Assembly: GCA_030636125.1 (NCBI GenBank)
Contig: DAOVXM010000151.1
Span: 1 to 6,617 of the forward strand
Origin: Chloroflexota bacterium
GTDB lineage: Bacteria > Chloroflexota > Anaerolineae > Anaerolineales > UBA4823
DNA length: 6,617 nucleotides
Reading direction: 5' to 3'
Both the position numbers and the translations under genes were made by a program. Shown here in pieces: positions 1 through 5,182 of this stretch (its first letter is position 1; each line of letters starts with the position of its first letter). Under the pieces are notes generated by a model that made no database searches, was not told where the DNA came from, and saw only the letters and a program-made list of their open reading frames with translations.

Positions 1-2
1 AG

Positions 3-1067
3 GAAAATATCATCGCAATCCGAGGATACAACACCGCAACTATATTAGTCAAAACTAACCCTTTCAGCCCAGTTGAAACCGAACTAAAAAAAGAGTTAGC
101 CTTTAAACGCGCCTTCGATTTAATCTATGCACCTGGTCTTAGTCAGGAAGATGTCAACCAGCATAATATACTTCAAGAGCCTGTGTATTATCAAGCCTTT
201 ACGGAGTTGCTTGATACCTCTCCCAGGAGTGATTTTTACAGAAATTACACCTTCGATGTAAGCCCTCCAAACGATGATCACCCATTTTTCGGCCATTATT
301 TCAAGTGGTCGCAAACAAAACAGGTCATGGTTGAATTTGGCAAGACCTGGCAGCCTTTTGGTGGGGCGGGTTACTTTGTTGTGCTTGCATTACTTGTTTT
401 ATCCACAGTCCTGGCAAGTGTGATTATATTGCTTCCAGCTGTCACAACTCGTGCGCGTAACCGAGAACTAGCACCAAAATCAGGGGCTCCTGAAAGGTTT
501 GTTTACAATTTCTTGGTATATTTTGGGTTAATCGGTATCGCCTATTTATTAGTTGAGATACCACTCATCCAGCGCTTTATATTATTCTTGGGGCACCCCT
601 CCTACGCAATGACCACAGTTTTGTTTACACTGCTGCTATTTTCTGGATTGGGAAGCAGCATGAGTAGACGAATACCTTTGAAACTAGCCCTTGTCATCTT
701 GGTATTTTTCCTCCTTTTTATACCTAGCCTGCTACCAGTAATTATTAACCAGACCTTGGGACTAGCCTTAACGACAAGAATTGGCCTGACGGTGATTTTA
801 TTAGCACCTGTTGGATTCTTGATGGGGATTCCCTTTCCAGGAGGTATTCGTTGGATGATCCTGAAGAATCACAACGCGCCATCAATCCCTTGGGTGTGGG
901 GTGTGAACGGCGCGGCATCGGTGATTGCTGCTGTTCTGGCAGCACTTCTTGCGCTATCTTTTGGATTTAACTGGGTATTTCGATTGGGTGCACTATGTTA
1001 TGCTGGGGCGTTACTTCTAGTTTGGCTGGCTACTCGACAGGACCTAGCTCTACCCCCTCCCCAGTGA
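3..1067 (+). CDS. Membrane-bound spermidine-synthase-like protein, C-terminal part (5' truncated)
   Basis: The frame is open from the first bases of the window, so this is the 3' end of a larger gene. The GTG at 183 is internal and not a start. About 354 residues are visible. Residues 1-100 look like the end of a spermidine-synthase-like (SAM-dependent, Rossmann) domain, including the segment NTATILVKTNPFSP and the family signature NDDHPFFGHYF near residues 90-100. About seven hydrophobic segments follow, near residues 121-147, 167-196, 201-220, 226-248, 255-277, 299-321 and 325-344, with conserved-looking patches VEIPLIQRFILFLGHP and GIPFPGGIR. This layout matches large bacterial fusions annotated as spermidine synthase with integral membrane regions; their true reaction is generally unproven, so polyamine synthesis should not be assumed. 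The SAM-binding motifs lie outside the window. The 3' end overlaps the convergent methyltransferase gene by 38 bp. Confidence 0.8.
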   Translation, partial: ENIIAIRGYNTATILVKTNPFSPVETELKKELAFKRAFDLIYAPGLSQEDVNQHNILQEPVYYQAFTELLDTSPRSDFYRNYTFDVSPPNDDHPFFGHYFKWSQTKQVMVEFGKTWQPFGGAGYFVVLALLVLSTVLASVIILLPAVTTRARNRELAPKSGAPERFVYNFLVYFGLIGIAYLLVEIPLIQRFILFLGHPSYAMTTVLFTLLLFSGLGSSMSRRIPLKLALVILVFFLLFIPSLLPVIINQTLGLALTTRIGLTVILLAPVGFLMGIPFPGGIRWMILKNHNAPSIPWVWGVNGAASVIAAVLAALLALSFGFNWVFRLGALCYAGALLLVWLATRQDLALPPPQ

Positions 1068-1854
1068 AAGGAACAAAGCGGACTCCTCCCAAATTGTAAG
1101 CTCTCAAGTCACCATCTTCATAAACGAACTTCCATAAGGTCTGGAATCCTCCAGGAGGGCCTATTGGTACCACGATACGACCACCTTCTGCAAGCTGATC
1201 CACCAATGGGGACGGAAGGTGATCTGGTGCAGCTGTCACGATGATCGCATCAAAAGGTGCATATTCGGGCCAGCCAAAATACCCATCCCCTTGTAAAATG
1301 TGGACTTGATCATATCCTGAATTTTCCAGGCGAATTGTGGCGCTCTCAGCCAATTCGGGCACGATCTCAATGCTATAGACACTGATATCATCTAGTTCGG
1401 CTAAAACTGCCGCTTGATAACCAGAACCAGTACCGATTTCCAACACTCTCTCACCGGGTTTTAATTCAAGCATCTCGGTCATTAATGCAACGATATAGGG
1501 TTGTGAAATCGTCTGTCCATATCCAATCGGCAGAGGGTGGTCTGCATAAGACGAAGCCAAATACTCTGTCGGCACAAATTCATGACGGCGCACAGAACGC
1601 ATTGCCTTTAGAACAGTGGGATCGCTGACACCACGTGACTCGATTGTATCCGCAACCATTTTTTCGCGAGCGCTTAGGTATTCATCGAGGACCTCTGATG
1701 TTGTAGGTGTATTTATATAATGGGTAGCGGTTGGTGATTGTATAGGTAATGACGTGCACCCAACTAGAAATATAGATATGATTAGAAACAAAACAACAGG
1801 AAGTCGTTTAATTCTTATTGACATAGCACATCCATTGATAGTTCGCTCAATCAT
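1030..1854 (-). CDS. pcm: Protein-L-isoaspartate O-methyltransferase with lipoprotein signal peptide
   Basis: This enzyme class methylates L-isoaspartyl residues in damaged proteins using S-adenosylmethionine, starting their repair. The 274-residue product shows the family landmarks in order: HEFVP (91-95), the substrate-loop motif YGQTISQPYI (112-121), SAM motif I VLEIGTGSGYQAAVLAEL (137-154), the acidic ribose contact in SIEIVPEL (161-168), motif II FDAIIVTAAP (201-210) and motif III LAEGGRIVVPIG (221-232). The N-terminus is unusual for the family: a basic n-region, a hydrophobic stretch and the lipobox LVGC with Cys33, predicting a membrane-anchored extracytoplasmic lipoprotein. The start at 1854 is chosen for GAGAGGG seven bases upstream. 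An ATG at 1824 would give 264 residues with the same signal peptide but only a weak GGA. The first codons overlap the stop of the upstream stress protein gene (ATGATTGA), suggesting translational coupling. The enzyme family is secure; its location and substrate are inferred. Confidence 0.9.
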   Translation of the reverse strand: MIERTINGCAMSIRIKRLPVVLFLIISIFLVGCTSLPIQSPTATHYINTPTTSEVLDEYLSAREKMVADTIESRGVSDPTVLKAMRSVRRHEFVPTEYLASSYADHPLPIGYGQTISQPYIVALMTEMLELKPGERVLEIGTGSGYQAAVLAELDDISVYSIEIVPELAESATIRLENSGYDQVHILQGDGYFGWPEYAPFDAIIVTAAPDHLPSPLVDQLAEGGRIVVPIGPPGGFQTLWKFVYEDGDLRAYNLGGVRFVPFTGEGVELGPVE

Positions 1855-2359
1855 CGAGTTGCCCTCTCACAACAAGTACGGGACAAGGCGCTTGGTTGAC
1901 AATTTGAGGAGCTACTTCATCTAAGAAAAACTGGCGGAACATTTTTGGTTTCGATGCACCTATCACCAATAGATCGTATTGGTGTTTGTTGGCAGCCGCT
2001 ACAATTTCCTCGACAGGTAGACCTCGCCGCAGCTCTAACTGTGATTCAATACCTAGCGAACGAAACAATTCAATATTTTCTCTGAGATGTCGTGAGGTGG
2101 GTGTATCAGACTGAAGCAGCTCCGGGAGTGTCTCCTCTATGCGGGAAAGCCCAGCATACATTCCCGGCCAAGCCCCTGTGACATGCACAAGAGTAAGATT
2201 TGCCCCTGATAATTGAGCAAGCTTGGCACCCGCCTTCACCGTGGGATCAGAAGCATCATGCCCAGCGGTTGCCAGCAAGATATTTTTCAGTTGGTTCCTG
2301 GGGTGGCTCACTACCAAGACCGAGACATCAGTCTGAGCAACTAAGCGCTTAGTAACCAT
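1847..2359 (-). CDS. Universal stress protein, second half of a split tandem USP
   Basis: The product is 170 residues. Residues about 25-165 form a full UspA-type domain: strand KNILLATAGH (25-34), helix region VKAGAKLAQL, strand ANLTLVHVTG (53-62), the RRGLPVEEIV segment (111-120), YDLLVIGASK (128-137) and the closing strand QAPCPVLVVRG (156-166). The usual ATP-binding signature G-x2-G-x9-G(S/T) is degraded: after VIGAS the second and third glycines are absent, so nucleotide binding is doubtful. Residues 1-20 (ending LVAQTDVSVLVVSHP) are not a normal USP N-terminus; they look like the final helix and strand of a preceding USP domain, which is encoded just upstream in another frame. This ORF is therefore best read as the 3' part of one tandem-USP gene broken at 2364-2370. 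If it is translated alone, initiation would be at the ATG at 2359, with AGG one base away and GAGGA further upstream. Confidence 0.85.
   Translation of the reverse strand: MVTKRLVAQTDVSVLVVSHPRNQLKNILLATAGHDASDPTVKAGAKLAQLSGANLTLVHVTGAWPGMYAGLSRIEETLPELLQSDTPTSRHLRENIELFRSLGIESQLELRRGLPVEEIVAAANKHQYDLLVIGASKPKMFRQFFLDEVAPQIVNQAPCPVLVVRGQLDD
1862..1868 (-). promoter_or_regulatory. Ribosome binding site deciding the pcm-like start
   Basis: On the minus strand this reads GAGAGGG, seven bases before the ATG at 1852-1854. It lies inside the last codons of the upstream stress protein gene, as expected for coupled translation. It favours the longer methyltransferase start over the ATG at 1822-1824, which has only GGA in front. 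Confidence 0.6.
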
Positions 2360-2361
2360 GC

Positions 2362-2667
2362 CTAAAAAAATTCCTCTACTTTAGATCGCTGAGAGGTACC
2401 AACTACAACCAGATCATATATTTCCCGCGCAAGTTCTTCCAAGATCTGATCCTCAGCTAATCCCAGGCACACCAATTGCTTGGATGGCACGACTGGGAGC
2501 ATCTCCGCAGCTTGACCCCAGACACTATCTCCAAGCTCAGGAGTGGCCGATGGTGAACGGACGGTCATTAACGTAACTTTTGACTTAAGCAATCCGACGA
2601 TCAGCCCCCCATACTCGACTGTTGGCGCTGAATAAGGGAAATCGCTAACACACATTAAAGTATGCAT
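2362..2667 (-). CDS. Universal stress protein, first half of a split tandem USP
   Basis: This encodes 101 residues from the chosen ATG at 2667. GAGGT sits seven bases upstream and overlaps the stop of the permease gene; a longer frame reaching 2703 has no such support. The sequence is the first four-fifths of a UspA-fold domain: MHTLMCVSDFPYSAPTVEYG, strand SKVTLMTVRS (29-38), a variable middle, EDQILEELAREIYDLVVVGT (72-91), then RSKVEEFF and a stop. A USP domain normally continues with a glycine-containing loop, a helix and a final VLVV strand. Exactly those elements (LG, MVTKRLVAQ, VSVLVVSHP) appear immediately downstream in the next frame. One extra T in the T7 run would join the two into a protein of about 273 residues, the usual size of tandem USPs. 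The gene may be a pseudogene, a frameshifted gene or a sequencing artefact. It probably lacks a canonical ATP loop, since VGTSQRSK has no second glycine. Confidence 0.8.
   Translation of the reverse strand: MHTLMCVSDFPYSAPTVEYGGLIVGLLKSKVTLMTVRSPSATPELGDSVWGQAAEMLPVVPSKQLVCLGLAEDQILEELAREIYDLVVVGTSQRSKVEEFF
2364..2370 (-). other. T7 homopolymer at the frame break in the tandem USP gene
   Basis: The minus strand reads GAG GAA TTT TTT TAG GC ATG: the upstream USP frame stops at TAG directly after seven T residues. Eight T residues, or a -1 ribosomal slip on TTT with the stop codon in the A site, would give GAG GAA TTT TTT TTA GGC ATG and continue into the downstream USP frame. Both frames carry parts of the same domain, so the break is internal to one ancestral gene. 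Confidence 0.75.
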
Positions 2668-2674
2668 AATTTTT

Positions 2675-2679
2675 ACCTC
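2675..2679 (-). promoter_or_regulatory. Ribosome binding site of the first USP half
   Basis: On the minus strand this is GAGGT, seven bases before the ATG at 2665-2667. It shares bases with the TGA stop of the permease gene (2678-2680), which sets the USP start at 2667 and suggests coupled translation. Confidence 0.65.
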
Positions 2680-3589
2680 AAAAGAGACCACCTCCAAAAC
2701 CACTGACTAACCTGTAAATAACCAAGATTGCCCCTACAAATGGTAATAAAGAGAATAACAATCGGATGCGTGGGCCAATAAAGAAACGAGTGGCAACTGC
2801 TCCGATCTGAGCACCAATTGCAGCGACGGTTCCCATTACCAGAGCCATCATGATATCCACATTACCTTTGACGGCATGCGTGAGGGTTCCGTATCCAGCG
2901 GAGAATATAATTTCAAATAGATCAGTGCCGATGGCTACATGGGTGGGCACACCTAAAACGTAAACCAACAATGGCATACGAATAAACCCACCCCCAACAC
3001 CCAATGCTCCTGCTAGCAGTCCTGAGATGAATCCTACGACCAATACACTCCAAAGCGAGATCGATTCAATGCCAGAGTTTGGGAATGAGATCATTGGTGG
3101 TATATAGATACCTTGGATTTTGCTAGAAAGCTTCGAGAAACCGACCGCTTCCCGAGCCGAGAGCCGCTCAGTGCGGATAACACGCACCGCTAATAGGCTT
3201 TCAACAAATGTGAAACTTCCAATAAAAAGTAAAATGACGACATATATCCAAGCAATGACCAGATCAATACTCCCCATTCGCTCAAGGGCTTCGATCAGTT
3301 GCGCCCCGGCTTCCACACCGACCACCGTACCTGTCACCATGATAAAACCCAATTTTATATCGACATGCCCCAATACACTATGCCTGCGAGCAGCCACCAT
3401 AGATTTACCGGTCATATGGGCTAAATCTGTTCCCACGACAAAGTTCATTGGGACCCCAGCAATAAACATCATTGGGCCAGCAAGAAAGCCGCCACCTACA
3501 CCAAAAAAGCCGCCCAATATGCCGACGATAAAGCCGACACCGACTAAGTAAAGGGGACTGACGATCACTCCTGATATTGGGAATTCCAT
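2678..3589 (-). CDS. TSUP (TauE/SafE) family membrane permease
   Basis: The 303-residue protein is highly hydrophobic and has the internal duplication typical of TSUP transporters. The first copy has GILGGFFGVGGGFLAGPMM (23-41), GVPMNFVVGTD (45-55) and GHVDIKLG (74-81). The second copy has GLLAGALGVGGGFIRMPLL (190-208), GVPTHVAIGTD (213-223) and GNVDIMMA (242-249). I see about eight membrane segments with a hydrophilic stretch (about 137-175) between the halves. Family members move sulfite, sulfoacetate, thiosulfate and other small anions, often outward; the substrate cannot be told here. The ATG at 3589 lies four bases after the stop of the small membrane protein gene, with only a weak GAG upstream, so translation may be coupled. 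The following USP gene uses an SD site that overlaps this gene's stop. No sulfur-metabolism genes are visible in the window, so a sulfite role is only a family-based default. Confidence 0.88.
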   Translation of the reverse strand: MEFPISGVIVSPLYLVGVGFIVGILGGFFGVGGGFLAGPMMFIAGVPMNFVVGTDLAHMTGKSMVAARRHSVLGHVDIKLGFIMVTGTVVGVEAGAQLIEALERMGSIDLVIAWIYVVILLFIGSFTFVESLLAVRVIRTERLSAREAVGFSKLSSKIQGIYIPPMISFPNSGIESISLWSVLVVGFISGLLAGALGVGGGFIRMPLLVYVLGVPTHVAIGTDLFEIIFSAGYGTLTHAVKGNVDIMMALVMGTVAAIGAQIGAVATRFFIGPRIRLLFSLLPFVGAILVIYRLVSGFGGGLF

Positions 3590-3593
3590 AACT

Positions 3594-3854
3594 TTACTCG
3601 AAACGCCTAAGTCCGATTCTGTCCAATAAAAACGATGTCAACCTTTCAAGCAGTATTGCCTGGAGTACTATCAGCAATAAAGATACTGCCGCATACAAGT
3701 ACAGATTCTCATCATAAAGATCTTTTAGTGGTATAGATAAAAATTGAAGCACTAAAAAGAAATACAAAGTCACAAATATCCCATAAATTACTATCTCTAT
3801 CACAAAGTTACGGATGAGAACTTTGTAATTGATATTTGAATTTTTTGCTTTCAC
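3594..3854 (-). CDS. Small two-TM membrane protein, first gene of the permease/USP operon
   Basis: This is a hypothetical protein of 86 residues from the preferred GTG start at 3854, which has a near-perfect SD (GGAGG) five bases upstream. An upstream GTG at 3899 would give 101 residues but has no SD. The chain begins with a basic, polar stretch (KAKNSNINYKVLIR), then a hydrophobic segment near residues 17-40 rich in aromatics (IYGIFVTLYFFLVLQFL), a short acidic linker (LKDLYDENLY), a second hydrophobic segment near 53-70, and a tail with alternating charges (LLDRIGLRRFE). I do not recognise the family. It ends four bases before the TSUP permease start, so it is almost certainly co-transcribed and may be a permease partner or subunit; that role is inferred from position only. 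Confidence 0.65.
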   Translation of the reverse strand: MKAKNSNINYKVLIRNFVIEIVIYGIFVTLYFFLVLQFLSIPLKDLYDENLYLYAAVSLLLIVLQAILLERLTSFLLDRIGLRRFE

Positions 3855-3858
3855 TTCT

Positions 3859-3864
3859 ACCTCC
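3859..3864 (-). promoter_or_regulatory. Strong ribosome binding site deciding a GTG start
   Basis: On the minus strand this is GGAGGT, immediately upstream of the GTG at 3852-3854. It is the only strong SD in the first 60 bases of this reading frame and argues for the 86-residue form of the small membrane protein. Confidence 0.65.
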
Positions 3865-3993
3865 AACGCGAATATATATTGCGCTTCTACTGGTTGCACT
3901 TTAATAATCTTGGCATATGTATATGGGAGGCTTCTTATATGATATGATCAAATCGCCCTTAACAACCAAAATTTGGATTTACTAGCATGGATC

Positions 3994-4003
3994 TATCATG
4001 ATA
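3994..4003. repeat. Perfect 10-bp palindrome TATCATGATA, possible operator
   Basis: TATCATGATA equals its own reverse complement. The octamer CATGATAA at its right half (3997-4004) recurs on the same strand at 4031-4038, 34 bases away. In a divergent promoter region this could be a regulator site, but a 10-bp AT-rich palindrome can also occur by chance. Confidence 0.3.
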
Positions 4004-4031
4004 AAGATGCTAACCTCTTCTGGAGTATGCC

Positions 4032-4103
4032 ATGATAATAGGTTATACGAAAATCACCGGAAAATCAAGAGGTAAATCTATTCACTCAAAACAAATTCCA
4101 TAA
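4032..4103 (+). CDS. Possible leader peptide ORF ending Pro-stop
   Basis: This is a 23-codon ORF starting ATG ATA ATA and preceded by GGAG (4022-4025) at six bases spacing, a normal ribosome binding arrangement. The peptide is strongly basic, with four Lys, one Arg and one His and no acidic residue. It ends SKQIP followed by TAA. The stop is 27 bases before the ATG of the hydroxyproline dehydratase gene, so a ribosome paused at the stop would sit close to that gene's SD (4119-4124). Proline as the last codon before a stop is a known pause-prone context, used for example by TnaC. Whether this ORF is translated is not shown, and no competing hairpins were recognised. Confidence 0.3.
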   Translation: MIIGYTKITGKSRGKSIHSKQIP

Positions 4104-4118
4104 ACTTAGCAGAAAATG

Positions 4119-4124
4119 AAGGAG
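4119..4124 (+). promoter_or_regulatory. Ribosome binding site deciding the dehydratase start
   Basis: AAGGAG lies six bases before the ATG at 4131. An in-frame ATG at 4116 overlaps this region and has no SD of its own, so 4131 is preferred. Confidence 0.75.
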
Positions 4125-4130
4125 AAATAC

Positions 4131-5165
4131 ATGCAGACGAATTCCAATTGGAATCCACCTCCAGAATGGCATTGTGTTACATCAATAGATGCACATACAG
4201 CTGGAGAACCACTACGCGTACTAACCGGGGGATTTCCAGAGCTGCCAGGGGACACCATTCTTTCCAAGCGTCATTATGCTCGCGAGCATCTGGATCATCT
4301 GCGCAAGGCGTTAATGTGGGAACCACGCGGTCATGCCGATATGTACGGATGTGTCGTCACAGAGCCAGTTACACCGGATGGAACTCTTGGAGTGCTCTTC
4401 TTGCACAATGAAGGCTATAGCACTATGTGCGGTCATGGAATTATCGGCCTAGCTAAAGTGGTATTGGATACAGGTATGATTTATTTAGAGGGCGAAAATC
4501 CCATCATCAGAATGGATACACCTGCTGGAAGAGTTACTGCATTTGCACGCCGGGCAAATGGATCCGTCACCGAGGTTGCCTTTCATAACGTGCCTTCTTT
4601 TGTCTACACACTTGATCAGAACGTGAACGTGCCAGGATTAGGAAATGTTCGCTATGATGTCGCCTTTGGTGGGGCATTTTATGCCTTTTGCCGTGCTGAA
4701 GATTTTGGGCTGACCTTGACATCCGAGGACTTTCGTAAACTTATTGACATTGGTATGCAAATAAAACACGCTGTGATGGAAAATCTCCCAATAAATCATC
4801 CTTATGAACCAGACTTAGGTTTTTTATACGGTACGATCTTTGTGGGAAAGCCCCACGTAACGGGGCACCACAGCCGTAATGTATGTATCTTTGCGGATAG
4901 CGAGGTAGACCGGTGTCCGACTGGTACTGGGGTCAGCGCACGGGCTGCGATCCACTATGCGCGGGGTGAGCTGGAGATTAATCAACCTTTTACTGTAGAG
5001 AGCATCCTGGGAACCTGCTTCACTGGTGAAATCGTTCAAACCACCCAATTTGGTCCATACGAGGCGGTCATCCCTAAAGTTACCGGTACTGCCCACATTA
5101 CAGGTCGTAACGAATGGCTGATTGACCCGAATGACCCGCTTAGTGGTGGATTTATTTTGCGGTGA
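4131..5165 (+). CDS. Proline racemase superfamily enzyme, probable trans-3-hydroxy-L-proline dehydratase
   Basis: The 344-residue product is of normal length for the proline racemase superfamily. Early family features are IDAHTAGEPLRVLTGG (19-34) and RGHADMYG (66-73). The first catalytic cysteine is in STMCGHGIIG (Cys100). The second catalytic position, normally Cys in DRSPCGTG of proline racemases and 4-hydroxyproline epimerases, is Thr here: DRCPTGTGVSAR with Thr264. A Cys/Thr pair is known to mark trans-3-hydroxy-L-proline dehydratases (EC 4.2.1.77; human L3HYPDH has Cys104/Thr273), which make pyrroline-2-carboxylate without needing the second base for racemisation. An unusual Cys262 replaces the Ser two residues before Thr264. 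The enzyme is probably cytoplasmic, with no signal peptide. It is followed after 17 bases by an S33 peptidase gene, supporting catabolism of proline or hydroxyproline peptides. The pyrroline-2-carboxylate reductase needed next is not in the window. Superfamily is certain; the dehydratase call is fairly strong. Confidence 0.82.
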   Translation: MQTNSNWNPPPEWHCVTSIDAHTAGEPLRVLTGGFPELPGDTILSKRHYAREHLDHLRKALMWEPRGHADMYGCVVTEPVTPDGTLGVLFLHNEGYSTMCGHGIIGLAKVVLDTGMIYLEGENPIIRMDTPAGRVTAFARRANGSVTEVAFHNVPSFVYTLDQNVNVPGLGNVRYDVAFGGAFYAFCRAEDFGLTLTSEDFRKLIDIGMQIKHAVMENLPINHPYEPDLGFLYGTIFVGKPHVTGHHSRNVCIFADSEVDRCPTGTGVSARAAIHYARGELEINQPFTVESILGTCFTGEIVQTTQFGPYEAVIPKVTGTAHITGRNEWLIDPNDPLSGGFILR

Positions 5166-5167
5166 TT

Positions 5168-5173
5168 GGAGGT
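5168..5173 (+). promoter_or_regulatory. Ribosome binding site of the S33 peptidase gene
   Basis: GGAGGT sits in the 17-base gap after the dehydratase stop and nine bases before the ATG at 5183. It supports this start and independent, efficient initiation within an operon. Confidence 0.7.
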
Positions 5174-5182
5174 TAACCAAAT

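Larger units (their letters stand above)
3855..4130. promoter_or_regulatory. Divergent intergenic region between the minus-strand and plus-strand operons
   Basis: This AT-rich stretch of 276 bases must hold the promoters of both operons. I found no -35/-10 pair with good matches and normal spacing on either strand. AT-rich candidates such as TATAAG on the minus strand (about 3936-3941) and GATAAT on the plus strand (4034-4039) lack convincing partners. It does contain a 10-bp perfect palindrome, a repeated octamer and a short ORF with its own SD, listed separately. No RNA gene or clear terminator is visible. Confidence 0.5.

Noticed and set aside
183..185. GTG at 183 as the start of the first gene
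   Set aside because: The frame is open back to base 3, and the upstream 60 codons read as the end of the spermidine-synthase-like domain, so the gene is simply cut by the window edge.
2362..2703. Extended start at 2703 for the first USP half
   Set aside because: The extra residues would overlap the permease gene and precede a typical USP beginning at MHTLMCVSDF; GAGGT is positioned for the ATG at 2667.
3120..3551. 143-codon plus-strand ORF opposite the TSUP permease gene
   Set aside because: Its product is a low-complexity Pro/Thr/Ser/Ile string without domain features, whereas the opposite strand encodes a clear duplicated TSUP permease. It is an antisense shadow.
3910..3943. Plus-strand promoter from TTGGCA (3910-3915) with a TATGAT-like -10
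   Set aside because: The spacing to TATGAT is 22 bases and other hexamers at 16-18 bases match poorly.
4116..4118. ATG at 4116 as start of the dehydratase
   Set aside because: It has no SD, and AAGGAG sits just after it at ideal distance from the ATG at 4131.
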